Shown here: one piece after another, positions 40,069 to 48,540 of the stretch
How the letters are laid out: each line of letters opens with the position of its first letter
How positions within the stretch are numbered: position 1 is the first letter of the stretch
The notes under the pieces: generated by a model
What the model was told of the DNA's origin: nothing
The model's input: the letters and a program-made list of their open reading frames with translations, nothing else
Databases searched by the model: none
NCBI GenBank assembly: GCA_004557075.1
Contig: SFEX01000008.1
Location: 1-64,000, forward strand
Reading direction: 5' to 3'
Origin: Clostridiales bacterium
Lineage (GTDB): Bacteria > Bacillota > Clostridia > Oscillospirales > Oscillospiraceae
Length of the DNA: 64,000 nucleotides
Position numbers and translations under genes: made by a program

Positions 40069-40584
40069 ATGAAACGATTTTTTGAAAAATTTGATCTCTG
40101 GCTGGGCAGCGCGGTTTTGATACTTATGGTTTCAATAACCGTGATACAGGTCATATTCCGAAAAGCCGGAAATCCGCTGTCATGGCCGGAAGAGGTCGCA
40201 AGATGGACGATGATCTGGGTAACGTTTGCCGGCGCAAGCTACTGCTTTAAAAACGGCGGACTTATAAAGGTCGAATACTTCGTCCAGAAAATATTTCCTC
40301 AGAAGGTACAAAATATTATCGCGATAGTCAACATGGCGATTATGGGCGTGTTTTTTGTCTACCTGGGATATTCGTCCGTAAGTTATATGCTGCTTACCAT
40401 AAGCAAGGGTCAGGTGTATAACGTAACGAGGATGCCGTATGCCGTAGTGATATTTGCCCTGGTGCTTGGAAGCGTGCTGTGCATACTGTTCAGCATCAGC
40501 CAGATCATTCAGATCGTTCAAAAGCACAGGGAACTGACCGGCAGATCCGGTGACATATACAAAAAGGAGGGTAAAGAGCGATGA
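40069..40584 (+). CDS. TRAP transporter small permease (DctQ)
   Basis: A 171-residue four-helix small membrane subunit. It has the DctQ signature of a conserved SWPEEVARWTMIWVTFAGASYCFKNGGLIKVEYF stretch (about residues 43-76). It anchors the substrate-binding protein to the large permease. It begins 16 bases after the aminotransferase, and its stop overlaps the DctM start by four bases. Driven by ion gradients, not ATP. Confidence 0.93.
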   Translation: MKRFFEKFDLWLGSAVLILMVSITVIQVIFRKAGNPLSWPEEVARWTMIWVTFAGASYCFKNGGLIKVEYFVQKIFPQKVQNIIAIVNMAIMGVFFVYLGYSSVSYMLLTISKGQVYNVTRMPYAVVIFALVLGSVLCILFSISQIIQIVQKHRELTGRSGDIYKKEGKER

Positions 40585-41864
40585 CACCGCTGGTAACAAC
40601 ACTGATTTTGTTTGGAATGCTCATAGTCCTTCTGTTCTTCGGCGCACCGCTGCTGGTGGCGATCGGTCTGCCCACCGCAGTCGTTATGCTCCTGAGCGGC
40701 ATGAACATTGTAACATTCGCGCAGAGAATGTTTGTGGCCGTTGACTCTTTTTCGATGATGGCCATACCGTTTTTCATGCTTGCAGGCAAGCTCATGGAAG
40801 TAGGCGGAATGTCGCGGAGAATAGTGCGCTTCGCCGACTGCCTTGTAGGCTGGATGCGGGGAGGACTTGCGCACGTTATCGTTGTCGCGTCGGCATTCTT
40901 CGGCGCGTTATCGGGCTCTGCTGCGGCAACCTGCGCGGCAATCGGCTCAACACTGATCCCTGAGATGAAGAAAAAGAACTATCCAGCCGACTTTGTTGCC
41001 GGGCTTCAGGCGGTAGCGGGCGGACTCGGCGTCATAATCCCCCCCAGCATAACGATGATTATGTACGGCGTGTGCTCACATACATCTATCGGGGATCTTT
41101 TCGTGGCCGGCATCCTTCCGGGAATATTCCTCGCGGTATGCCTGATGGGAACAGTGCGAATCGAAGCCGGAAAGCGCCATATTGAACAGACAAGCACCTT
41201 CAGCCTGAAAGAACTTGGAAAATCATTTCTTGACGCTGTTCCTGCGCTGCTCGTTCCGGTCATCATCCTCGGAGGAATATACGGCGGCTTCTTCTCTCCC
41301 ACCGAGGCGGGAGCAGTTGCATGCGTCTACGGCTTCCTGGTATCAAAATTCTGGTATAAGGAAATTAACAGCTCCAATATCGGTTCCATTTTCGGCGGCG
41401 CGCTTGTGAATACCGTCATGGTGCTCATAATATGCAGCGCATCCGGCGCATTTAGCTGGCTGCTGACAAGCAACGGAGTATCATCGCTGCTGGGCAATGC
41501 AGTCGGAAGCATAGCTACAAATAAGTTTACCTTCCTGCTGATATGCAACATCATTTTCCTTATAGTCGGCTGCTTCATTGAATCTGTTGCCGGCATACTT
41601 ATAGTGACCCCGATACTTCTGCCCCAGGCGCTGGCCTTGGGCGTCGACCCGGTACATTTCGGCATTATTATGGTAGTAAACCTCGCTCTTGGACTAACAA
41701 CTCCCCCTGTCGGCGAAAACCAGTATATAGCCGCCGCCATCGCGGATATCCCCTTTGAGCAGGAGTTTAAGGCGTCGCTGCCGTTCCTCCTGACAAACTT
41801 CATAGCGCTTTTGGTAATAACGTATTTTGAGCCGCTTTCAACATGGCTGCCCAGTATTCTCTAA
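40581..41864 (+). CDS. TRAP transporter large permease (DctM)
   Basis: A 427-residue DctM with about 12 membrane segments. Family motifs: FGAPLLVAIGLPTAV early, PFFMLAGKLMEVGGMSRRIVRFA (about 55-77), the SGSAAATCAAIGSTLIPEM block (about 112-130), and LTTPPVGENQYIAA near residue 372. It is the ion-coupled translocation channel of the TRAP system. It overlaps DctQ and is followed 63 bases later by the binding protein. Confidence 0.94.
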   Translation: MTPLVTTLILFGMLIVLLFFGAPLLVAIGLPTAVVMLLSGMNIVTFAQRMFVAVDSFSMMAIPFFMLAGKLMEVGGMSRRIVRFADCLVGWMRGGLAHVIVVASAFFGALSGSAAATCAAIGSTLIPEMKKKNYPADFVAGLQAVAGGLGVIIPPSITMIMYGVCSHTSIGDLFVAGILPGIFLAVCLMGTVRIEAGKRHIEQTSTFSLKELGKSFLDAVPALLVPVIILGGIYGGFFSPTEAGAVACVYGFLVSKFWYKEINSSNIGSIFGGALVNTVMVLIICSASGAFSWLLTSNGVSSLLGNAVGSIATNKFTFLLICNIIFLIVGCFIESVAGILIVTPILLPQALALGVDPVHFGIIMVVNLALGLTTPPVGENQYIAAAIADIPFEQEFKASLPFLLTNFIALLVITYFEPLSTWLPSIL

Positions 41865-41927
41865 ATGCTGTGAAAACGTTAAAATGCAGAAATGCAGAAA
41901 ATAAATAAATAATAGAAGGAGAAAGAC

Positions 41928-42926
41928 ATGAAAAAAGCACTTGCACTCATACTTGCACTTGTCATGTGCCTTGGTATTCTTTCCGGCTGCGGCGACGGCC
42001 AGGATAAAGCCGGCAATGACGACAGCGACTACAGCTACCACTGGAAGTTAGCTACTACTGAGACATCTGATTACTACATGACCGTACTGGCACAGGAATT
42101 TCTCGACAAGGTTTCTGAGCGCACGGGCGGCAAGGTAACGGGCGAGGTATTCGCGTCAGGCCAGCTTGGCGGCCTTGTTGACGCTCTCGAAGGACTTGAG
42201 ATGGGCACCGTTGACATCGTAATGGACGGCTTCAGTTCACTGGGCGAAGTTAACCCGATTTTTGACGCATGGGGTATGCCTTACCTCTATGACAGCCAGG
42301 AACACCGCTACAATTTCTGGGACAACTACTTTGATGAGTGCGCAGACTTGGTCGCTTCAGAAGCAAATATCAGAATGGTCACGGTTATTGACGGCCTTAA
42401 CCGCAACCTGTGCTGCACAAAGCCCGTTAACAGCCTCGCGGATCTGAAGGGCATGAAAATCCGTGTACCGACCATCACCACCTATATGAAGGTTTGGGAA
42501 TCTTTCGGCGCAGCTCCCGTTCCCATGGCGCTTTCCGAGGTCTATACCTCTATTGCAAACAACGTAGTTCAGGGTCAGGAAAACGACATTATGCTTACCA
42601 TGGCCATGAATTTCTATGAGGTCGCTCCCTATGCGATTATGACAGAGCATGTACCTTATGAGGGCTCCCTCTTCTTCAACGAGGAGACGTTCCAGTCATT
42701 CCCTGAGGAGCTTCAGCAGATCATACTTGAGGTCGGCAGAGAAATAACCGCAAAGAGCCGTACCGTTGTTGCGGAAGAGGAAGCGAAGACACTTGCGGAG
42801 ATGGAAGACATGGGAGTAACCATTATTCGCCCTGACCTGACCGAATTCAGAGCGGCAACCAAGCATATGTATGATGAAAATACCGCAATCACTCCCGTCA
42901 TAGACCTTATCAACAAGGCAAGATAA
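41928..42926 (+). CDS. TRAP substrate-binding lipoprotein (DctP)
   Basis: A 332-residue lipoprotein: signal peptide MKKALALILALVMCLGILSG with lipidation cysteine C21. The mature DctP fold has the TRAP signature around GLNRNLCCTKPVNSLADLKGMKIRVP (about residues 152-177), in which the Arg of KIRVP is the usual carboxylate anchor. The ligand is therefore very likely a carboxylate, in keeping with an acid-sugar or amino-acid-derived substrate. GGAG lies before the ATG. Last gene of the cluster, ended by a hairpin. Confidence 0.92.
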   Translation: MKKALALILALVMCLGILSGCGDGQDKAGNDDSDYSYHWKLATTETSDYYMTVLAQEFLDKVSERTGGKVTGEVFASGQLGGLVDALEGLEMGTVDIVMDGFSSLGEVNPIFDAWGMPYLYDSQEHRYNFWDNYFDECADLVASEANIRMVTVIDGLNRNLCCTKPVNSLADLKGMKIRVPTITTYMKVWESFGAAPVPMALSEVYTSIANNVVQGQENDIMLTMAMNFYEVAPYAIMTEHVPYEGSLFFNEETFQSFPEELQQIILEVGREITAKSRTVVAEEEAKTLAEMEDMGVTIIRPDLTEFRAATKHMYDENTAITPVIDLINKAR

Positions 42927-42950
42927 TTAACCTGCACAATTTCAAATAGA

Positions 42951-42979
42951 AAAAGCCCGGTGAAAGCCGGGCTTTTTTT
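42951..42979 (+). terminator. Terminator of the TRAP operon
   Basis: Stem AAAAGCCCGG/CCGGGCTTTT with loop TGAAAG and T-run. Confidence 0.9.
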
Positions 42980-42983
42980 AATC

Positions 42984-43061
42984 CGTTGCTACGCTTTATG
43001 TAATCTCTTTTGCCGGTGTCTCGACCGGTGAGGTTGGCAATATTCTTTATTGCACTCGCGC
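42984..43061 (-). repeat. 77-bp dispersed repeat, copy 4 (inverted)
   Basis: Read on the minus strand: GCGCGAGTGCAATAAAG start, CACCGGTCGAGACACCGGC core, GATTAC...AGCGTAGCAACG end. It begins five bases after the TRAP terminator. The rest of the 42927-43239 spacer holds a GGGCGAGCATTGCCCGTCC motif like the one near 110 and no gene. Confidence 0.8.
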
Positions 43062-43239
43062 ACTAATCGTAAGGGCGAGCATTGCCCGTCCGCGTGTTGG
43101 TGAATTGACGCACTCAATTAGAACGGCCCAAAATAATTATTTAACAATTAACTGGTGACATATGCTGCTAAGGATGTTATATTAAATTTACCAAATGGTA
43201 ATCAAAGACCGCACGGTCAATAAAAAAGGAGAAGAGCAT

Positions 43240-43773
43240 ATGTCAAAAAATGATAAGGAAAAGCTTGAGCTTTTGGACACAAGGCTTGACGAAAAAACCA
43301 CCAAGACCATGATTATCTGCGCTGTGATAATGCTTGTCGCGGTGCTCATCCACGACGGCGACCATATCCGTCAGGCGTACAATTGGGGCTACACGATCCC
43401 GATGTCGCTCTGGGCGCTGAATCTGATCGTCTATGTGCTACCGGTAGTGTCGATCTTCCTCGCAAAAAGCCGCAGAATGTCCGCGACTATCGTCTGCTGC
43501 CTCGCCGGCATCGTGACGAGTCTGTCTTTTGTCGTGCTCCACTGCTTCGGCTCATCGAGCGGCCTCAACTGGGGCATCTGGAACTTTACATACTTTGAGC
43601 TGATCGAGGGCGTGTGGTACGACCCCGGCACGGGCATGCAGTTTTATCAGGGCGTCGATACCCTGAGCTGGATACTGCTGTTCCATGTTCCGGTATTCTG
43701 CCTGCCGTGCTCTGTAATATCGCTCAAGAAGTTTTTCGACATCAAAAAAGCTCGCAAGCCGTCGCAGCAGTGA
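43240..43773 (+). CDS. Unknown 4-TM membrane protein preceding a copper-type ATPase
   Basis: A 177-residue protein: cytoplasmic N-terminus, then four hydrophobic segments. The start at 43240 follows GGAGAAG; the upstream frame has no site. Between helices 1 and 2 is HDGDHIRQAYNWGY (about residues 38-51), an acidic/His motif that could bind metal, and further His and Cys residues lie in the membrane (LHCFGSSS, FHVPVFCLPC). It is followed 28 bases later by the P-type ATPase and is probably cotranscribed, which suggests a metal-linked role. No family is recognised. Confidence 0.65.
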   Translation: MSKNDKEKLELLDTRLDEKTTKTMIICAVIMLVAVLIHDGDHIRQAYNWGYTIPMSLWALNLIVYVLPVVSIFLAKSRRMSATIVCCLAGIVTSLSFVVLHCFGSSSGLNWGIWNFTYFELIEGVWYDPGTGMQFYQGVDTLSWILLFHVPVFCLPCSVISLKKFFDIKKARKPSQQ

Positions 43774-43801
43774 TGCGGCGTCATATTGAGCCGCTTTTCA
43801 C

Positions 43802-46153
43802 ATGAAGGAAATTTCCATAAAAATCAGCAACATCGACTGTGCGGCCTGCGTCGATCGCCTCAACAGAGCGCTCATGTCACTCAATGGCGTTTCGGAAGCT
43901 GCGGTCAACTATGCCACCGGCAGAGCGGCCATAAGCTATGACGAGAGCGCGCTTGCCATCAGGGACATAGCCGCGTGCATAAAAAAAGCGGGCTACGGCG
44001 TTTCGGCCGACACGGTGGAGCTTAAATGCGGGATGCTCTCGGCCGAGACTGCGGAGGCGGCCGTCGCAAAGCTCCAGAGCTTTGAGACTGTGCAAAGCGT
44101 TGAGGCGGACATTGAAAATGCCCGCCTTGAGCTGCGGCTGTGGCCTGTCGATTACGACAGCACAAAGCTCATCCGCGCGCTCAGAGAAGATGGAGTATGG
44201 GCGGAGCTCGGTCAGATGAGCAGCGGAGACGAGGAGGACCGGCAGACAAAGCGCATAGAGCTTCTTCGGCTAATAACAGTTGGCCTGTTCTGCACGATAC
44301 CCCTCATATGGGAGCTGCACTATGCCGCGCAGTTTGTGCTCGCGTCAATAGTCCAGTTCTGGCCGGGCGCTTATTTTTACAGGGGCGCTTACAGGGCTTT
44401 GCGCAGCAAAACCATGACGATGGACGTTCTCGTTGCGCTTTCGACGACGATCATTTATCTCTACAGCACATACACCGCGTTTTTTGTGCCGATAGGGAAG
44501 ATGCTGTATTTTCTGTCAGGCTCCGTGCTGATAACGCTGCTGCTTTTCGGGCGATATCTCGAACACATAGCGATGGGCGAGACGGCAAACGCCATACGCA
44601 AGCTTATGCGGCTCCAGCCTAAGATGGCGCTGGTGTTCAGAGACGGTGAGGAAAAGGAAGTGCCCGTGGACGAGATATGCGAGCACGAGGTCATAATCGT
44701 GCGCCCGGGCGAGCGTATCCCCGTTGACGGCGTGATATTAGAAGGCGAGTGCGCGGTGGACGAATCCATGCTCACGGGCGAGAGCGCACCGGCGGACAAG
44801 GGCGAGGGGGACGAGGTCATAGGCGGAACGCTATGTCGCTCCGGCAGCGTCAGAATATCCGCCACGCGCTTGGGCAAAGACTCGGTGCTTCATCAGATCA
44901 TCGAGCTTGTCCAGCGCGCGCAGACCTCAAAAGCGCCCATACAGCGCCTTGCGGACAAGATCGCTGCGGTGTTTGTGCCGCTGGTCATCGTCATAGGCGC
45001 GGCGGTATTTGCGCTTTGGTATTTTATCATTGATCCCGGGAATGCCGACAAGGCGGTGTACTGCGTGTGCAGCCTGCTCGTCATAGCCTGCCCATGCGCG
45101 CTGGGTCTTGCCACTCCGACGGCGCTGATGACAGGAGCGGGCAGAGCCGCGGAGCTTGGCGTGCTCTACCGCGACGGCGGCGTTTTGGAGAGCGCGTACA
45201 AGGTGCAGACGATAGTGTTTGACAAAACGGGCACCCTGACGCAAGGGAGACCCGAGGTTTCGGGCGCGTATTTCTGCGAGGATACCGACCCCGAGTATAT
45301 GATAATATGCGCAGCCTCGATAGAGAGAATGTCCGAGCACCCGATATCGGGCGCGCTCACGGCATACTCTGCCTACCGCTGCCCGAACACGCTGCCCCCG
45401 CCGGTTGAGCGCTTTGAGAGCTTCGCGGGTAAAGGCGTAAGCGGCGTTATCGCGGGCGAGAGGTGGCTTTGCGGAAGCCGCGAAATGCTGCGCGGTGCGG
45501 GAATAGCGGTAGACTGCCTGCCTGAGCCGGAGGCGGCCGCGACTGAGGTGTGCGTCTCCTGCTCCGGCAGGCTGCTCGGCGCGCTGTATGTGACGGACAG
45601 ACTGCGCGCGGGAGCGGCAAGGACAGTATGCCAGCTTCAAAAGATGGGGCTTGATGTGTGGCTGATGACCGGCGATAACAAAACAGCCGCAGAGGCCGTA
45701 GCTGTCGAATGCGGCATAGAAAACATCATGAGCGGAGTGCTTCCGGACGATAAATACTCCGCCGTGAGAAAGCTCATGGATGAGGGCAAATGCGTAGCCA
45801 TGGTCGGGGACGGCATAAACGACGCCCCGGCGCTCGCTGCGGCGGACGTGTCCATCGCGATGGGCGGTGGAACGGATGTCGCAATGGACTGCGCGGGCAT
45901 AGTCCTGCCCGGCGGCAGGATAGAAAACGTCGTGACAGCGCTGAATCTCTCTAAAGCTACCGTGCGCACGATACATATAAACCTGCTGTGGGCGGCTCTG
46001 TATAATCTCATATGCATTCCCGCGGCGGCCTGCGGCATAATTAACCCCTCAATGGCGGCGGCAGCCATGACCCTTTCGTCCAACGGCGTGCTGCTCAATT
46101 CCATCAGGCTTCAGAAAGCCGGGGAGGACAAAGATGCGAAACGAGACAAGTGA
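43802..46153 (+). CDS. P1B-type heavy metal (copper) translocating ATPase
   Basis: A 783-residue CopA-like exporter. The N-terminal HMA domain has the metal pair C13/C16 (NIDCAACVDR). A second HMA-like region (about 72-136) lacks any CxxC (MLSAETAEAAV). The CPC ion motif is at 430-432, phosphorylated D474 in DKTGT, H513-P514, TGDN at 623-626, and GDGIND at 669-674. YNLICIP and MTLSSNG in the last two helices fit Cu(I) specificity. The ribosome site is weak, so coupling to the upstream gene is possible. It overlaps the HMA-SafE gene by 20 bases. Confidence 0.92.
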   Translation: MKEISIKISNIDCAACVDRLNRALMSLNGVSEAAVNYATGRAAISYDESALAIRDIAACIKKAGYGVSADTVELKCGMLSAETAEAAVAKLQSFETVQSVEADIENARLELRLWPVDYDSTKLIRALREDGVWAELGQMSSGDEEDRQTKRIELLRLITVGLFCTIPLIWELHYAAQFVLASIVQFWPGAYFYRGAYRALRSKTMTMDVLVALSTTIIYLYSTYTAFFVPIGKMLYFLSGSVLITLLLFGRYLEHIAMGETANAIRKLMRLQPKMALVFRDGEEKEVPVDEICEHEVIIVRPGERIPVDGVILEGECAVDESMLTGESAPADKGEGDEVIGGTLCRSGSVRISATRLGKDSVLHQIIELVQRAQTSKAPIQRLADKIAAVFVPLVIVIGAAVFALWYFIIDPGNADKAVYCVCSLLVIACPCALGLATPTALMTGAGRAAELGVLYRDGGVLESAYKVQTIVFDKTGTLTQGRPEVSGAYFCEDTDPEYMIICAASIERMSEHPISGALTAYSAYRCPNTLPPPVERFESFAGKGVSGVIAGERWLCGSREMLRGAGIAVDCLPEPEAAATEVCVSCSGRLLGALYVTDRLRAGAARTVCQLQKMGLDVWLMTGDNKTAAEAVAVECGIENIMSGVLPDDKYSAVRKLMDEGKCVAMVGDGINDAPALAAADVSIAMGGGTDVAMDCAGIVLPGGRIENVVTALNLSKATVRTIHINLLWAALYNLICIPAAACGIINPSMAAAAMTLSSNGVLLNSIRLQKAGEDKDAKRDK

Positions 46154-47114
46154 AATCAAGGTCGGCGGCATGATATGCCGCGCCTGCACCGAGGCCGTGG
46201 AGACGGCGCTGCTCGGAAAGCGCGGAGTCATATCCGCCAAGGCGAGCTATTTTAAAAGAAACTGCACCGTTGAATACGACCCGGACGTTGTGAGCCTTGA
46301 GGATATTGAAAACTGCATAAATGCCGCAGGATATACGACAGGGGATAAGCATGCGGCGGATATTGCGGTTGACATAATATGCGCAGCCTTAACCGTTTTT
46401 CTGGTGTGGTTTCTGCTCAGCGGTAAGCTCAACGCCATACCCGAGGCGTCCGAGGGCATATCTCTCGGCGGAATATTCCTCATCGGCCTGCTCACGAGCA
46501 CCCACTGCGTGTGCATGTGCGGCGGCATAATGCTCAGCCAGACGGCCAGAGGCAATGCGCTCGGCGCGGGGCGGTCAGCGCCGCTGATATCATCGCTTTC
46601 GTATAACGGCGGGCGGGTGATATCCTACACCGTTATGGGCGCCATATTCGGGGGCTTAGGCATAGTTATAAGCTATACCGTTAAGATCAAATCGCTTGTG
46701 TTTACAATGGCGGGGCTTATTATAGTCCTGATCGGTATAAATATGTGGGGCATATTGCCGGGGTTGAGGGCGCTTGCGCCGCAGCAAAGCTCATATTGCT
46801 CCGCAGTCTCGGCAGGGCGGAAAAAGCTCGCGGGAAAACCGCTTGCCATCGGGCTGCTGACGGGGCTTATGCCATGCGCGCCGCTGTACGCCATGTGGCT
46901 GTTTGCGATGAGCAGCGGCAGCGCCGTAAACGGCGCGCTGTCGATGCTGGTATTTGCGCTCGGAACAGTGCCGCTGATGCTCATTTTCGGCGCCGTCAAT
47001 TCCTTTATACCGAGAAAGTGGATGAAATATATGCTGAAGCTCAGCGCGGTTTTAGTGACCGCCATGGGAGCAAAAATGCTTATCAACGGCCTGATGATAA
47101 GCGGATTTTTCTGA
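46134..47114 (+). CDS. HMA domain fused to TauE/SafE (DsbD-like) membrane protein
   Basis: A 326-residue fusion. An N-terminal HMA metal-binding domain (residues 1-70, CRAC at about 15-18) is followed by a six-helix SafE/DsbD_2-type domain with the family motif TSTHCVCMCGGIML (about 123-136) and the mirrored GLLTGLMPCAPLYAMW later (about 240-255), whose paired cysteines suit thiol or copper transfer. Such fusions accompany copper ATPases and are thought to pass copper across the membrane. It overlaps the ATPase gene by 20 bases, indicating coexpression. Confidence 0.85.
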   Translation: MRNETSEIKVGGMICRACTEAVETALLGKRGVISAKASYFKRNCTVEYDPDVVSLEDIENCINAAGYTTGDKHAADIAVDIICAALTVFLVWFLLSGKLNAIPEASEGISLGGIFLIGLLTSTHCVCMCGGIMLSQTARGNALGAGRSAPLISSLSYNGGRVISYTVMGAIFGGLGIVISYTVKIKSLVFTMAGLIIVLIGINMWGILPGLRALAPQQSSYCSAVSAGRKKLAGKPLAIGLLTGLMPCAPLYAMWLFAMSSGSAVNGALSMLVFALGTVPLMLIFGAVNSFIPRKWMKYMLKLSAVLVTAMGAKMLINGLMISGFF

Positions 47115-47130
47115 ATATTCACAAATTATT

Positions 47131-47160
47131 GAAACACCCTATGAAAATAGGGTGTTTTTG
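47131..47160 (+). terminator. Terminator of the metal operon
   Basis: Stem AAACACCCTA/TAGGGTGTTT with loop TGAAAA and T-run. Confidence 0.85.
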
Positions 47161-47224
47161 CTATTGCAATACTTAAAAAATTTGATATAATATAATTAAA
47201 ATTTTTGAAATAATGGAGGCCGCC

Positions 47225-47815
47225 ATGAAAATTCTGTTTATTGCACTGACTGCGTATCTTATAGGCTCCTTCTGCGCGTCGATACCGCTGTCGAGGCGCC
47301 TATACGGCGGGGACGTGCGTCTGTGCGGCAGCGGCAACGCCGGAGCGACGAATATGGCGCGGGTGTACGGCATGAAGGCGGGACTCGGAACGCTGCTGCT
47401 CGATATGCTCAAAACCGTGCTTGCCATGCTGCTGGGCAAATACATCATGGGCAGCGCGGGAATGGCGATAGCGGGCGCGTTTTGCATGATCGGACACTGC
47501 TTTCCGCTGTATTTCGGCTTTCGTGGGGGAAAGGGAGTGTCCGTGGGCGCGGCGCTGGGGCTTATGTCGGGGCTGCCTGTCCTCGGCGCGATCATGGCGA
47601 TATTCTTTGCAACAGCCGTTATAAGCCGCAAGGTATCATTAGGCTCTATGGCGGCGGCTGCCGGCCTGCCGATAGCGTCATGGCTTGCCGGCGCGGGGAC
47701 GGAAATGCTGATAATGAACGTGTTTTCGGCGCTTTTAGTCGTATTCATGCACCGCAGCAATATCTCAAGACTGATAAAGGGAACGGAGCCGGATTTCCGC
47801 CCGAAAAATTTTTAG
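47225..47815 (+). CDS. plsY: Glycerol-3-phosphate acyltransferase PlsY
   Basis: A 196-residue membrane enzyme that transfers the acyl group from acyl-phosphate to glycerol-3-phosphate in phospholipid synthesis. It carries all three motifs: LIGSFCASIPLS, GSGNAGATNMARVYG (about residues 38-52) and FGFRGGKGVSVGAALGL (about 98-114). The start at 47225 follows GGAGG. Monocistronic. The C-terminus is short and basic. Confidence 0.95.
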   Translation: MKILFIALTAYLIGSFCASIPLSRRLYGGDVRLCGSGNAGATNMARVYGMKAGLGTLLLDMLKTVLAMLLGKYIMGSAGMAIAGAFCMIGHCFPLYFGFRGGKGVSVGAALGLMSGLPVLGAIMAIFFATAVISRKVSLGSMAAAAGLPIASWLAGAGTEMLIMNVFSALLVVFMHRSNISRLIKGTEPDFRPKNF

Positions 47816-47879
47816 TTGAGAAATTTGAATGAAAAATTTGTATAAAATGGCGAAAATGCTATATTATTTGCACTACGTC

Positions 47880-47908
47880 TTGACAAATTAATCACGGATG
47901 TGTAACAT
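47880..47908 (+). promoter_or_regulatory. Strong promoter for the first small protein
   Basis: -35 TTGACA (47880-47885), 17-base spacer, -10 TAACAT (47903-47908); a 70-base leader follows before AAAGGAG. Confidence 0.7.
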
Positions 47909-47979
47909 ATACTCATGAACGTGGTATGCAAGTAAACCACTGTGCATACTTATTTTTAACAAATAAAAGGAGAATTACA

Positions 47980-48213
47980 ATGGCAGTATTTAAAGACACT
48001 CTGGCAAAGGATTTCCTGGATAACTATGACGGCCTGGAGCTCATGAAGCAGTACACCCCCAAAATCGCAAAGCTCCCCAGCATTACCTATAAGCCCTACT
48101 ACAAGAAGCCCATCAGCGAAGTCGCTCAGGTTGCGATGAAGCTTGGCAAGGCCACTCAGGACGAGGTCGATGCACTGGAGAAGGCATTCAACGAGCGTTT
48201 TGGCGACAAATAA
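47980..48213 (+). CDS. Small conserved-looking protein, 77 aa, paralogue of next gene
   Basis: A 77-residue acidic/basic helical protein, unrecognised. The ATG at 47980 follows AAAGGAG. The sequence runs MAVFKDTLAKDFLDNYDGLE, with LMKQYTPKIAKLP and a Tyr/Lys-rich centre (YKPYYKKP), and a C-terminal helix ending FNERFGDK. The same order (KDF, QY-P, LFYKK, C-terminal helix) is found in the 69-residue protein downstream, so the two are paralogues. C-ending codons like those of groEL, a consensus -35 and a strong ribosome site suggest high expression. No signal or membrane segment. Function unknown. Confidence 0.75.
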   Translation: MAVFKDTLAKDFLDNYDGLELMKQYTPKIAKLPSITYKPYYKKPISEVAQVAMKLGKATQDEVDALEKAFNERFGDK

Positions 48214-48228
48214 ATAGATAGTATATAT

Positions 48229-48253
48229 AGCCCTGCCGCAAGGCAGGGCTATT
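48229..48253 (+). terminator. Hairpin between the two small paralogous genes
   Basis: Stem AGCCCTGCC/GGCAGGGCT with a GCAA tetraloop and a poor T-tail; it could be a partial terminator or an RNA-stabilising hairpin that sets different levels of the two proteins. Confidence 0.65.
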
Positions 48254-48282
48254 ATAATAGATTCTAAGAAAGGAGAAGACTT

Positions 48283-48492
48283 ATGGATTTTAAAAACATG
48301 AGCGTAAAGGACTTTTTTGAAGTTAACGGCGGGAGAGAGCTGTGCCAGCAGTATGCGCCCAATCTGCTCAAGTATCCTCTCAAGCTTTTCTATAAGAAGA
48401 CCTGCGGCGAGATATTCGAGCTCGTTACCAGCAAGGGACTTGTGCCTGCCGATAAGGCCGCTGCCATTGAGGCTGCCGTTGAGGCAATGTAA
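48283..48492 (+). CDS. Small protein, 69 aa, paralogue of previous gene
   Basis: MDFKNMSVKDFFEVNGGREL aligns with the first protein at KDF and at QYAPNLLKYPLKLFYKK versus QYTPKIAKLPSITYKPYYKK, then diverges into an Ala/Glu-rich C-terminal helix (PADKAAAIEAAVEAM). It has two cysteines (CQQY, KKTCGE) that its paralogue lacks. AAAGGAG precedes the ATG. It lies 69 bases after its neighbour, with a hairpin between. It could form a heteromer with it; unknown function. Confidence 0.75.
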   Translation: MDFKNMSVKDFFEVNGGRELCQQYAPNLLKYPLKLFYKKTCGEIFELVTSKGLVPADKAAAIEAAVEAM

Positions 48493-48502
48493 GACATAAA
48501 AT

Positions 48503-48536
48503 TTCGCCGGACTGTACATCGATACGGTCCGGCGAA
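48503..48536. terminator. Bidirectional terminator
   Basis: A long stem (TTCGCCGGAC with its complement, extended by TGTA/TACG pairs) between the small-protein unit and the converging MFS gene. Confidence 0.78.
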
Positions 48537-48540
48537 TTTA

